Shown here piece after piece: positions 1 through 10,472 of a stretch of 64,000 nt of DNA; position 1 is the first letter of the stretch, and each line of letters begins with the position of its first letter. This DNA comes from Apodemus sylvaticus (Eukaryota; Chordata; Mammalia; Rodentia; Muridae). The stretch covers positions 145,738,465 through 145,802,464 of the forward strand of contig NC_067477.1 in the NCBI RefSeq assembly GCF_947179515.1, in the 5' to 3' direction. The translations under genes and the position numbers were made by a program. Below the pieces are notes generated by a model. It ran no database searches. It saw nothing but the letters and a program-made list of their open reading frames with translations, and was not told where the DNA came from.

Positions 1-1426
1 CGTGGTATTCTTACATATTATTTCGAGAGAAAACTCTCCTGTGCGTTCTCGGATTTCCTTAAACCGTTGTGTTCTGACAAATTTTGAAGAAAGAAAATTC
101 TCCTGTGGGTTCTCTTATGATGCTACACGTTTAGACATGCACGCCACACCAAATCCTTTCGAGTTACCACGTGTTGTTTAGGAGATACAGGCTAATTTTG
201 TACAATGTGTTATTTCTTCTCGTAAATTGTTTCCAATATGTACGTATTTGTCTTTCTCTGCAACACTGTATTTCCTTATAACGTGGTATTCTTACATATT
301 CTTTCGAGGGAAAACTCTCCTGAGCGTTCTCTTTTGAGGCTACATGTTTAGACATACAAGCAACACCAAAGCTTTTCGAGTTACAACGTGTTGTTTAGGA
401 AAAACTAGATAATTTCGCACGATGCGAGATTTCCATAAACGTGGTTTTCTGAAAAATTTGACAATAGAAAGTTCTCCTGTGGGTTCTCTTTTGAGGCTAC
501 ATGTTTAGACGTACACGCCACACCAAATCTGTTCGAGTTACAACGTGTTGTTTAGGAGATACAAGCTAATATTTTACAATGTGTTAATTCTTCTCATAAA
601 GTGTTTCCAATACGTACGTATTTGTCTTTACTCTGCAACATTGTATTTCCTTATAACGTGGTATTCTTACATATTCTTTCGATAGAAAACTGTCCTGTGC
701 GTTCCCTTTTGTGGCTACACACTTAGACATACAGGCAACACCAAAGCTATTCAAGTTACAACATGTAGTTTAGGAAAAATTTTGTACGATGCATTATTTC
801 TTCTCGTAAAGTGTTTCCAATACGTACTTATTTGTCTTTACTCTGCAACACTGTATTTCCTTATAACGTGGTATTCTTACATATTCTTTTGAGAGAAAAC
901 TCTCCTGTGCATTCTCTTTTGAGGCTACACGCTTAGACAAACACGCAACACCAAAGCTTTTCGAGTTACAACGTGTTGTTTAGGAAAAACAAGATAATTT
1001 CACACGATGTGAGATTTCCTTAAAACGTGGTTTCTGACAAATTTTGATGAAGGAAAATTCTCTTGTGGGTTCACTTTGGAGGCTACACGTTTAGACGTAC
1101 GAGCCACACCAAATCTTTTCGAGTTACAACGTGCTGTTTAGGAAAAACAAGATAATTTCTCAGGATGCGAGATTTCCATAAAACGTGGTTTTCTGAAAAA
1201 ATTTTGACGTAAGAAAGTTCTCCTGTGGGTTCTCTTATGAGGCTACACGTTTACACGTACACGCCGCACCAAATTCTTTCGAGTTACAAGGTGTTGTTTA
1301 GGAGATACAAGCTAATTTTGTACCATGCGTTATTTCTTCTCATAAAGTATTTACAATACGTACCTATTTATCTTTAATCTGCAACACTTTATTTCCTTAT
1401 AACGTGGTATTCTTACATATTCTTTC
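1..1426 (-). repeat. Tandem satellite array, reverse orientation (left edge)
   Basis: AT-rich tandem satellite, about 377 bp per a+b dimer, read here as the reverse complement of the main block (seen as GTTCTCTTTTGAGGCTACAC rather than its complement). The copies are diverged. Near 48-53 the b monomer jumps straight into the a monomer, and near 776-785 an a monomer switches into a b monomer (GGAAAAA followed by TTTTGTACGATG), so whole monomers have been lost by misaligned recombination. None of the CENP-B box sites here is intact: TTCGCACGATGCGAG and similar carry CGAG in place of CGGG. No gene or RNA is visible. Confidence 0.93.
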
Positions 1427-1526
1427 TTTTTTTTTTCTTTTTTTTTTTCTTTTTCTTTTTTTTTTAGGCTTGATACAATTTATTTGCTTTTCTTTAGAAT
1501 TTTTTTTTATTGTTATTTTTTTTATT
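1427..1526 (-). mobile_element. T-rich insertion, possible L1 3'-end remnant
   Basis: A run of long T tracts broken by single C and A bases interrupts the satellite after TATTCTTTC. It contains GATACAATTTATTTGC, which resembles the L1 3' terminus seen at 6350-6373 (GATATAATTTATTTACATTT), and it ends with TTTTTTTTATTCG, also like the L1 end near 6340-6352. I read it as a very short L1 3' fragment on the minus strand with degenerate A-tails. The satellite resumes at a different phase, with about 110 bp of the unit missing, and no clean target-site duplication is visible, so a simple insertion does not explain it. Plain T-rich low-complexity DNA is the alternative. Confidence 0.45.
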
Positions 1527-1539
1527 CGTACGATGCGGG
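1525..1539 (+). promoter_or_regulatory. CENP-B box match (TTCGTACGATGCGGG)
   Basis: Exact fit to the core of the CENP-B recognition sequence, TTCGnnnnAnnCGGG. It lies right at the junction between the T-rich insertion and the satellite, so its TTCG may come from the inserted sequence. The sequence match is direct; binding by CENP-B is inferred. Confidence 0.6.
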
Positions 1540-1992
1540 ATTTCCTTAAGACGTGGTTTTCTGACAAGTTCTAAGGAATGAAAATTCTCCTGTGGGTTCT
1601 CTTATGAGGCTAAGCATTTAGACCTACACGCCACACCAAATCCTTTCGAGTTACAAGGTGTTGTTTAGGAGATACAAGCTAATTTTGTAACATGCATTAA
1701 TTCTTCTCATAAAGTATTTACAATCTGTACCTATTTATCTTTACTCTGCAACACTGTATTTACTTATAACGTGGTATTCTTACTTATTCTTTCGAGAGAA
1801 AACTCTCCTCTGCATTCTCTTTTGAGGCTACACGCGTAGACATACACGCCACACCAAAGCTTTTCGTGTTACAACATTTTGTTTGTGAAAAACAAGATAA
1901 TTTCGCAGGATGCGAGATTTCCTTAAAACGTGGTTTCTGACAAATTTTCATGAAAGAAAATTCTCCTGTGGGTTCTCTTTTGAGGCTACACG
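1527..1992 (-). repeat. Tandem satellite array, reverse orientation, continued
   Basis: Satellite continues in reverse orientation from the T-rich insertion to the polarity switch at 1992. It starts inside an a monomer (TACGATGCGGGATTTCC) and ends inside the next a monomer at GAGGCTACACG. The box at its left edge matches the CENP-B consensus. The next site (TTCGCAGGATGCGAG, near 1905) does not. Confidence 0.92.
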
Positions 1993-1994
1993 AA
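1991..1994. other. Satellite polarity switch (reverse to forward)
   Basis: Left of this point the units read as the reverse complement (TTTTGAGGCTACACG); right of it they read forward (AAGAAATAATGCATCG). The join is between monomer a (reverse) and monomer b (forward) with only ACG as possible microhomology. The two sides are not mirror images at the junction itself. The first base in forward orientation is about 1993. Confidence 0.85.
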
Positions 1995-2840
1995 GAAATA
2001 ATGCATCGTTCAAAATTAGCTTGTATCTCCTAAACAACACTTTGTAACTCAAAAAGATTTGGTGTGGCGTGTACATCTAAACGTGTAGCCTCAAAAGAGA
2101 ACCCACAGGAGAGTTTTCTCTCGAGAGAACATGTAAGAATACCACGTTATAAGGAAATACAGTGTTGCAGAATAAAGACAAATATGTACACATTGTAAAC
2201 ACTTTACGAGAAGAAATAACGCATCATACAAAATTAGCTTGTATCTCCTAAACAACACGTTGTAACTCGAAAAGATTTGGTGTGGCATGTACGTCTAAAT
2301 GTGTAGCCTCAAAAGAGAACCCACAGGAGAATTTTTGTTCGTCAAAATATGTCAGAAAACCACGTTTTAAGGAAATCCCGCATCGTGTGAAATTATCTTG
2401 TTTTTCTTAAACAACACGTTGTAACTTGAAAAGATTTGGTGTTGCGTGTATGTCTAAGCATGTAGCCTCAAAAGCGAATGCACAGGAGAGTTTTCTCTTG
2501 AAAGAAGATGTAAGAATACCACGTTCTAGGAAATACAGTGTTGTAGACTAAAGACAAATACGTACGTATTGGAAACACTTTTAGAGATGAAATAATGCAT
2601 CGTTCAAAATTAGCTTGTATCTCCTTAACAACACGTTGTAACTCGAAACGATTTGGTGTGGCGTGTACGACTAAACGTGTAGTCTCAAAAGAGAACCCAG
2701 AGGAGAATTTTCTTTCTTCAAAATGTTTCAGAAATCACGTTTTTAGGAAATCCCGCATTGTGCGAAATTATCTTGATTTTCCTAAACAACACGTTGTAAC
2801 TCGAAAAGCTTTGGTGTTACGTTTATGTCTAAGCGTGTAG

Positions 2841-3276
2841 TCTCAAAAGAGAACGCAGAGGAGAGTTATCTCTCGAAAGAATATGTAAGAATACCACGTT
2901 ATAAGGAAATACAGTATTGCGGAATAAAGACAAATACGTTTGTATTGGAAACACTTTACGAGAAGAAATAAAACATCGTTCAAAATTAGTTTGTATCTCC
3001 TAAACAACACGTTGTAACTCGAAAAGATTTGGTGTGGCGTGTATGTCTAAGCGTGTAGTCTCAAAAGAGAACGCAGAGGAGAGTTATCTCTCGAAAGAAT
3101 ATGTAAGAATACCACGTTATAAGGAAATACAGTATTGCGGAATAAAGACAAATACGTTTGTATTGGAAACACTTTACGAGAAGAAATAAAACATCGTTCA
3201 AAATTAGTTTGTATCTCCTAAACAACACGTTGTAACTCGAAAAGATTTGGTGTGGCGTGTATGTCTAAGCGTGTAG
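2841..3276 (+). repeat. Exact 218-bp tandem duplication of monomer b
   Basis: Copy one is 2841-3058 and copy two 3059-3276. They share private variants (CGCAGAGGAGAGTTATCTC, CAGTATTGCGG, TACGTTTGTATTGG, AAAACATCGTTC) and look identical by eye up to the final bases. The unit is one b monomer with no a monomer between, and its end carries an a/b hybrid (GGTGTGGCGTGTATGTCTAAGC). This is the product of very recent unequal exchange between misaligned a and b monomers. Confidence 0.88.
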
Positions 3277-4692
3277 CCTCAAAAGAGAACGCACAGGAGA
3301 GTTTTCTCTCGAAAGAATATTTAAGAATACCACGTTATAAGGAAATACAGTGTTGCAGAATAAAGACAAATACGTACATATTGGAAACACTTTATGAGAA
3401 GAAATAACGCATCGTACAAAATTAGCTTGTATCTCCTAAACAACACATTGTAACTCGAAAAGAGTTGGTGTGGCATGTACGTCTAAATGTGTAGCCTCAA
3501 AAGAGAACCCACAGGAGAATTTTCTTTCGTCAAAATATGTCAGAAAACCACGTTTTACGGTAATCCCGCATCGTGTGAAATTATCTTGTTTTTCCTAAAC
3601 AACACGTTGTAACTTGAAAAGCTTTGGTGTTGCGTGTATGTCTAAGCGTGTATCCTCAAAAGCGAACGTACAGGAGTGTTTTCTCTCGAAATAAGATGTA
3701 AGAATACCACGTTCTAAGGAAGTACAGCATTGCAGACTAAAGACAAATAGGTACTTATTGGAAACACTTTTAGAGATGAAATAACGCATCGTTCAAAATT
3801 AGCTTGTATCTCCTAAACAACACGTTGTAACTCGAAAAGATTTGGTGTGGCGTGTACGTCTAAATGTGTAGCCTCAAAAGAGAACCCACAGGAGAATTTT
3901 CTTTCGTCAAAATTTTTCAGAAATCACGTTTTTAGGAAATCCCGCATTGTGCGAAATTATCTTGTTTTTCCTAAACAACACGTTGTAACTCGAAAAGCTT
4001 TGGTGTTACATGTATGTCTAAGCATGTAGCCTCAAAAGAGAACCCACAGGAGAGTTTTCTCTCGAAAGAATATGTAAGAATACCACGTAATAAGGATACG
4101 GTGTTGCAGAGAAAAGAGAAATACTTATGTATTGGAAACACTTAATGAGAAGAAATAACTCATGGTACAAAATTAGCTTGTATCTCCTAAACAACACGTT
4201 GTAACTCGAAAAGATTTGGTGTGATGTTTACATCTAAACGTGTAGCCTCAAAAGCGAACCCATAAGAGAATTTTCTTTCGTCAAATTTTTTTCAGAAAAC
4301 CACGTTTTAAAGAAGTCCTGCATCGTGCGAAATCATCTTGTTTTTCCTAAACAACACGTTGTAACTCGAAAAGCTTTGGTGTTGCGTGTATGTCTAAGCG
4401 TGTAGCCTCAAAAGAGAAGGCACAGTAGTGTATTCTCTCGAAAGAATATGTAAGAATACCACGTTATAAGGAAATACAGTGTTGCAGAGTAAAGACAGAT
4501 ACTTACTTATTGGAAACACTTTACGAGAAGGAATAATACATAGTACAAAATTAGCTTGTATTTCCTAAACAACACGTTGTAACTCGAAGGATTTGGTGTG
4601 GCATGTAATTTGAAACTTGTAGCCTCAAAAGAGAACCCACAGGAGAATTTTCTTTTGTCAATATTTGTGAGAAAACCACGTTTTAAGGAAAT

Positions 4693-4707
4693 CCCGCATC
4701 GTGCGAA
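4693..4707 (-). promoter_or_regulatory. CENP-B box (typical intact copy in monomer a)
   Basis: Plus strand CCCGCATCGTGCGAA, minus strand TTCGCACGATGCGGG, an exact fit to TTCGnnnnAnnCGGG. This is the commonest intact version in the array and matches the apparent consensus of monomer a. Further intact cores in forward arrays start at 2752, 3941, 5070, 5444, 13807, 14183, 16066, 16443, 20457, 20843, 21220, 22732, 24226, 25372, 25729, 27609, 29893, 31787, 35573, 38228, 40128, 42777, 43526, 45034, 48041, 48810, 49185 and 51070. In reverse arrays they start at 51885, 52262, 55269, 57533, 58286, 59789, 61307, 61674 and 62060. Confidence 0.72.
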
Positions 4708-6147
4708 ATTATCTTGTTTTTCCTAAACAACACGTTATAATTCGAAAAGCTTTGGTGTTGCGTGTATGTCTAAACGTGTGGCCTCAAAAGAGAACGGACA
4801 GGAGAGTTTTCTCTCGAAAGAATATATAAGAATACCACGTTATAAGGAAATACAGTGTTGCAGAGTAAAGACAAATACGTATGTATGGGAAACACTTTAC
4901 GAGAAGAAATAACACATCGTAAAAAATTAGCTTGTATCTCCTAAACAACACGTTGTAACTCGAAAAGATTAAGTGTGGCGTGTACGTCTAAACCTGTAGC
5001 CTCAAAAGAGAAGACACAGTAGAATTTCCTTTCGTCAAAATTTGTCAGAAAACCACGTTTTAAGGAAATCCCGCATCGTGCGAAATTATCTTGTTTTTCC
5101 TAAACAACACGTTGTAACTCGAAAAGCTTTGGTGTTGCGTGTATGTCTAAGCGTGTAGCCTCTAAAGAGAACTCCCAGGAGAGTTTTCTCTTGAAAGAAC
5201 ATGTAAGAATACAATGTTATAAGGAAATAGAGTGTTGCAGAGTAAAGACAAATGCGTACTTATTGGAAACACTTTAAGAGAAGAAATAACACATAGTACA
5301 AAATTAGCTTGTATCTCCTAAACACTTGGAAACTGGAAAGGATTTGGTGTGGCGTGCACGTCTAAACGTGTAGCATCAAAAGAGAACCCACAGGAGAATT
5401 TTCTTTCCTCAAAATTTGTCAGAACACTATGGTTTAAGGAAATCCCGCATTGTGCGAAATTATCTTGTTTTTCATAAACAACACGTTGTAATTCGAAAAG
5501 CATTGGTGTTGCCTGTATGTCTAAATGTGTAGCCTCAAAAGGGAATGCAAAGGATAGTTTTCTCTCGAAAGAATATGTAAGAATACCATGTTATAAGGAA
5601 ATACAGTGTTGCAGAGTAAAGACAAATACGTACGTTTTGGAAACACTTTACGAGAAGAATTAACGCATCGTACAAAATTAGCTTGTATCTCCTAAACAAC
5701 ACGTTGTAACTCGAAAAGGTTTGGCGTGGCGTGTACTTCTAAACATGTAGCCTCAAAAGAGAACCCACAGGAGAATTTTCTTTCGTCCAAATTTTTCAGA
5801 AAACCACGTTTTAAGGAAATCCCCCATCGTGCGAAATCATCTTCTTTTTCCTAAACAACATGTTGTAACTCGAAAAGCTTTGGTGTTGCGTGTATGTGTA
5901 AGCGTGGAGCCTCAAAAGAGAAGGCACAGGAGAGTTTTCTCTCGAAAGAATATGTAAGAATCCCACGTTATAAGAAATACAATTTTGCAGATTAAAGACA
6001 AATAAGTACAGATTGGAAACACTTTACGAGAAGAAAGAATGCATCGTAAAAAATTAGCTTGTATCTCCTAAACAACATGTTGTAACTCGAAAAGATTTGG
6101 TGTGACGTGTACGTCTAAACGTGTAGCCTCAAAAGAGAACCCACAGG

Positions 6148-6160
6148 AGAATTTTCTTTC
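6148..6160. repeat. Left target-site duplication of the L1
   Basis: The 13-mer AGAATTTTCTTTC ends here and recurs exactly at 13004-13016 on the other side of the element. Joined across the L1, the flanks form an ordinary a monomer, so the element was inserted by target-primed reverse transcription into pre-existing satellite. The adjoining T-rich A-tail makes the left boundary uncertain by a few bases. Confidence 0.9.
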
Positions 6161-6330
6161 TTTCTTTTTTTTTTTTACGTTTTTTAAATTAAATATTTTC
6201 TTTATTTACATTTTAAATATTATCTGCATTCCTGGTTTCCCCTCTGAAAACACACTATCCCATAACCCCTTCTCCCTGCTCACCAACCCATCCACTCCCA
6301 CTCCTCTTTTTTTTGTCTTATTTTTTTTTT
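6161..6330 (-). mobile_element. Second L1 3' end downstream of the L1 (likely 3' transduction)
   Basis: On the minus strand the L1's own 3' terminus (AAATGTAAATAAATTATATC, near 6372-6353) is followed by A-rich DNA (6330-6307), then about 130 bp containing a purine-rich stretch (6306-6240) and a second AATGTAAATAAAG-type terminus (6220-6190), and finally a 16-base A-tail. The extra piece looks like the 3' end of an older, diverged L1. Because the target-site duplication lies outside it, it arrived in the same insertion. The simplest reading is that the source transcript ran past its own weak poly(A) site into a neighbouring old L1. Nested insertion after the fact would not put the duplication outside both. 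Confidence 0.7.
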
Positions 6331-6586
6331 AGTGTTAACTTTTTTTATTCGATATAATTTATTTACATTTCAAATGATTTCCCCTTTTCTAGCCCCCCCA
6401 CTCCCCGAAAGTCCCGAAAGCCCCCTTCTCTTCCCCTGTCCTCCCATCCACCCCTTCCCACTTCCCCGTTCTGGTTTTGCTAAATACTGTTTCACTGAGT
6501 CTTTCCATAACCAGGGGCCACTCCTCCTTTCTTCTTGTACCTCATTTGATGTGTGGATTATGTTTTGGGTATTCCAGTTTTCTAGG
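6331..6586 (-). other. L1 3' untranslated region
   Basis: Runs from the ORF2 stop to the element's own A-rich end. On the minus strand it contains the G-rich polypurine tract typical of rodent L1 3'UTRs (6480-6390, e.g. GGGGAAGTGGGAAGGGGTGG) and ends with the conserved AAATGTAAATAAATTATATC. Overlapping open frames of 75-90 codons on either strand are incidental. Confidence 0.85.
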
Positions 6587-9500
6587 TTAATATCCACTTA
6601 TTAGTGAGTGCATACCATGATTCACCTTTTGAGTCTGGGTTACCTCACTTAGTATGATATTCTCTAGCTCCATCCATTTGCCTAAGAATTTCATGAATTC
6701 ATTGTTTCTAATGGCTGAATAGTGCTCCATTGTGTAGATATACCACATTTTTTGCATCCACTCTTCTGTTGAGGGATACCTGGGTTCTTTCCAGCATCTG
6801 GCAATTATAAATAGGGCTGCTATGAACATAGTAGAACATGTATCCTTATTACATGGAGGGGAGTCTTCTGGGTATATGCCCAGGAGTGGTATAGCAGGAT
6901 CTTCTGGAAGTGAGGTGCCCAGTTTTCGGAGGAACCGCCAGACTGATTTCCAGAGTGGTTGTACCAATTTGCAACCCCACCAGCAGTGGAGGAGTGTTCC
7001 TCTTTCTCCACACCCTCTCCAACACCTGCTGTCTCCTGAATTTTTAATCTTAGCCATTCTGACTGGTGTAAGATGAAATCTTAGGGTTGTTTTGATTTGC
7101 ATTTCCCTGATGACTAATGAAGTTGAGCATTTTTTAAGATGCTTCTCCGCCATCCGAAGTTCTTCAGGTGAGAATTCTTTGTTTAACTCTGTACCCCATT
7201 TTTTAATAGGGTTGTTTGGTTTTCTGGAGTCTAACTTCTTGAGTTCTTTATATATATTGGATATTAGCCCTCTATATGATGTAGGATTGGTGAAGATCTT
7301 TTCCCAATTTGTTGGTTGCCGATTTTTCCTCTTGATGGTGTCCTTTGCCTTACAGAAACTTTGTAATTTCATGAGGTCACATTTGTCAATTCTTGCTCTT
7401 AGAGCATACGCTATTGGTGTTCTGTTCAGAAACTTTCTCCCTGTACCGATGTCCTCAAGGTTCTTCCCCAGTTTCTTTTCTATTAGCTTCAGAGTGTCTG
7501 GCTTTATGTGGAGGTCCTTGATCCATTTGGATTTGAGCTTAGTACAAGGAGACAAGGATGGATCAATTCGCATTCTTCTGCATGCTGACCTCCAGTTGAA
7601 CCAGCACAATTTGTTGAAAAGGCTATCTTTTTTCCATTGGATGTTTTCAGCCTCTTTGTCAAGGATCAAGTGGCCATAGGTGTGTGGGTTCATTTCTAGA
7701 TCTTCAATCCTGTTCCATTGATCCTCCTGTCTGTCACTGTACCAACACCATGCAGTTTTTAACACTATTGCTCTGTAGTATTGCTTGAGGTCAGGGATAC
7801 TGATTCCCCCAGATTTTCTTTTGTTGCTGAGAATAGTTTTAGCTATCCTGGGTTTTTTGTTGTTCCAGATGAATTTGATAATTGCTCTTTCTAACTCTGT
7901 GAAGAATTGAGTTGGGATTTTGATGGGTATTGCATTGAATCTGTATAGTGCTTTAGGCAGAATGGCCATTTTAACTATATTGGTTCTACCGATCCATGAG
8001 CATGGGAGGTTTTCCCATTTTTTGAGGTCTTCTTCCATTTCCTTCTTCAGAGTCTTGAAGTTCTTGTCATACAGATCTTTCACATGTTTGGTAAGGGTCA
8101 CCCCAAGATACTTTATACTGTTTGAGGCTACTGTGAAGGGGGTCATTTCCCTAATTTCTTTCTCAGCCTGCTTATCCTTTGAGTATAGGAAGGCCACTGA
8201 TTTGCTTGAGTTGATTTTATAACCTGCCACTTTGCTGAAGTTGTTTATCAGCTGTAGGAGCTCTCTAGTGGAGTTCTTTGGGTCACTTAGGTAGACGATC
8301 ATGTCGTCTGTAAATAATGATAGTTTGACTTCTTCCTTTCCAATTTGTATCCCTTTGACCTCCTTATGTTGTCGAATTGCCCGAGCTAGTACCTCAAGTA
8401 CAATATTGAAAAGATAAGGAGAAAGGGGGCAGCCTTGTCTGGTCCTTGATTTCAGTGGGATTGCTTCAAGTTTCTCTCCATTTAGTTTGATGCTGGCTAC
8501 CGGTTTGCTGTATATTGCTTTTACTATGTTTAGGTATGGGCCTTGAATTCCTGTTCTCTCCAAGACTTTAAGCGTGAAGGGATGCTGAATTTTGTCAAAT
8601 GCTTTTTCAGCATCCAATGAAATGACCATGTGGTTTTGTTCTTTGAGTTTGTTTATGTAGTGGATTGTATTGATGGATTTCCGTATATTGAACCAACCCT
8701 GCATTCCCGGGATAAAGCCTACTTGATCATGGTGGATGATCGTTTTGATGTGTTCTTGGATTCGGTTAGCAAGAATTTTATTGAGTATTTTTGCATCGAT
8801 GTTCATAAGGGAAATTGGTCTGAAGTTCTCTTTCTTTGTTGGATCTTTTTGTGGCTTTGGTATCAGCGTAATTGTGGCTTCGTAGAAGAAATTGGGTAGT
8901 GTTCCTTCTGTTTCTATTTTGTGGAATAGTTTGAAGAGTATTGGTGTTAACTCTTCTTTGAAGGTCTGGTAGAATTCTGCACTGAAGCCATCTGGTCCTG
9001 TGCTTTTTTTGGTTGGAAGACTTTCTATGACTCCTTCTATTTCTTTAGGCATTATGGGACTGTTTAGATGGTCTAGTTGGTCCTGATTTAATTTTGGTAT
9101 TTGGTATCTGTCAAGGAAATTGTCCATTTCCTCCAGATTCTCCAGTTGTGTTGAGTACAGGCTCTTGTAGTAGGATCTGATGATTTTTTGGATTTCCTCA
9201 GTTTCCGTTGTTATATCTCCCTTTTCATTTCTAAGTTTGTTAATTTGGATACTTTCTCTGTGCCCTTTGGTCAGTCTGGCTAAGGGTTTATCTCTCTTGT
9301 TGATTTTCTCAAAGAACCAGCTCCTGGTTTTGTTGATTTTTTGTATGGTTCTCTTTGTTTCTACTTGATTGATTTCGGCCCTGAGTTTGATGATTTCCTG
9401 CCTTCTACTCCTCCTGGGTGAAATAGCTTCTTTTTGTTCTAGGGCTTTCAGGTGTGTCATTAAGCTGGTAATGTATGCTCTCTCCATTTTCTTTTTGGAG

Positions 9501-10413
9501 GCACTCAGGGCTATGAGTTTTCCTCTTAGCACTGCTTTCATTGTGTCCCATAGATTTGGGTATGTTGTGTTTTCATTTTTATTGTGTTCTAAAAAGTCTT
9601 TAATTTCTTTCTTTATTTCTTCCTTGACCAAGGTATCATTGAGTAGAGTATTGTTCAGTTTCCACGTGTATGTGGGTTTTCTGTTGTTTCTGTTGCTATT
9701 GAAGACCACTTTTACTCCATAGTGATCAGATAGGAGGCATGGTATTAGTTCTATCTTCTTATATTTGTTGAGGTCTGTCTTGTGACCAATTATATGGTCG
9801 ATTTTGGAGAAGGTACCATGAGGTGCTGAGAAAAAGGTATATTCTTTTGTTTTAGGATAGAATGTTCTATATATATCTGTTAAATCTAATTGGTCCAAAG
9901 CTTCAATTAGTTTCATTGTGTCCCTGTTTAGTTTCTGTTTTCCTGATCGGTCCATTGAGGAAAGTGCAGTGTTGAAGTCACCCACAATTATTGTGTTAGG
10001 TGCAATGTGTGCTTTTAGTTTTAATAAAGTTTTTTTTTTACGAAAGAGGGTGCCCTTGCATTTGGGGCATAGATGTTCAGGATTGACAGTTCTTCTTTTT
10101 GTATTTTTCCTTTGACCAGCAAGAAGTGTCCCTCAGCGTCTCTTTTGATGACTTTGGGTTGAAAGTCAATTTTATCTGATATTAAAATGGCTACTCCAGC
10201 TTGTTTCCTGAGACCATTTGCTTGTAAAATTGTCTTCCAGCCTTTTACTCTAAGGTAGTGTTTGTCTTTGACCCTGAGGTGTGTTTCCTGTAAGCAGCAA
10301 AATGTAGGGTCCTGTTTACGTATCCATTCAGTTAGTCTGTGTCTTTTTGTTGGGGCATTAAGTCCATTGATGTTAAGAGATATTAAGGAATAGTGATTGT
10401 TACTTCCTATCAT
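6587..10413 (-). pseudogene. L1 ORF2: endonuclease and reverse transcriptase, one frameshift
   Basis: ORF2 of L1 encodes the endonuclease and reverse transcriptase that drive target-primed retrotransposition in cis. The frame opens at 10413 (MIGSNNHYS); with this start N14 (LNINGLN) and E43 (LQETHL) fall at the positions of the human enzyme's catalytic residues, which supports it. After SFVKKK the frame hits a stop at 10021-10023, caused by a run of 10 A (10039-10030). The rest, including GDFNT, SKIDHI and SDHYG of the endonuclease, stays open in another frame down to 6587 (about 1132 codons from its first Met at 9985). The reverse transcriptase has GPDGF, DAEKAFDKI and TRQGCPLSP, with FTDD at 8314-8303 where FADD is usual. 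The C-terminal zinc-knuckle-like CX3CX7HX4C is intact near 7030-6970. Total length is close to the normal ~1275 residues. This copy is predicted to be inactive. Confidence 0.95.
10030..10039 (-). other. Frameshifting A10 homopolymer in ORF2
   Basis: Ten T on the plus strand (ten A in the coding sense) sit at the point where the endonuclease frame breaks. The reading frame resumes in a neighbouring register immediately after it. The break is either a real slippage mutation or a homopolymer-length error of sequencing; the sequence alone cannot tell. Confidence 0.85.
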
Positions 10414-10472
10414 TTTTGACGTTATTTTTTAAATTTGAATGCTTAACTTCTTTTGGGTTTGATGAAAGGTTA
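10414..10472 (-). other. L1 inter-ORF spacer
   Basis: A 59-bp gap between the ORF1 stop and the ORF2 start. It is AT-rich with no open frame. In L1s this region links the two cistrons, with ORF2 translated at low level from the bicistronic mRNA. Confidence 0.8.

Larger units (their letters stand above)
1993..6160 (+). repeat. Tandem satellite array, forward orientation, left of the L1
   Basis: About 11 dimer units of the ~377-bp satellite in forward orientation. Intact CENP-B boxes (minus-strand reading) are at 2752, 3941, 4693, 5070 and 5444 (15-bp cores starting there). The other a monomers carry CpG-type changes such as CGAA to TGAA. The last 13 bases, 6148-6160, are the left target-site duplication of the L1. 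Short open frames exist only because the a monomer is 159 bp (53 codons) and its frame happens to lack stops; they are not called as genes. Confidence 0.94.

Noticed and set aside
6822..9722. Plus-strand frames of 60-195 codons inside the L1
   Set aside because: Antisense shadows of ORF2; hydrophobic composition and no independent support.
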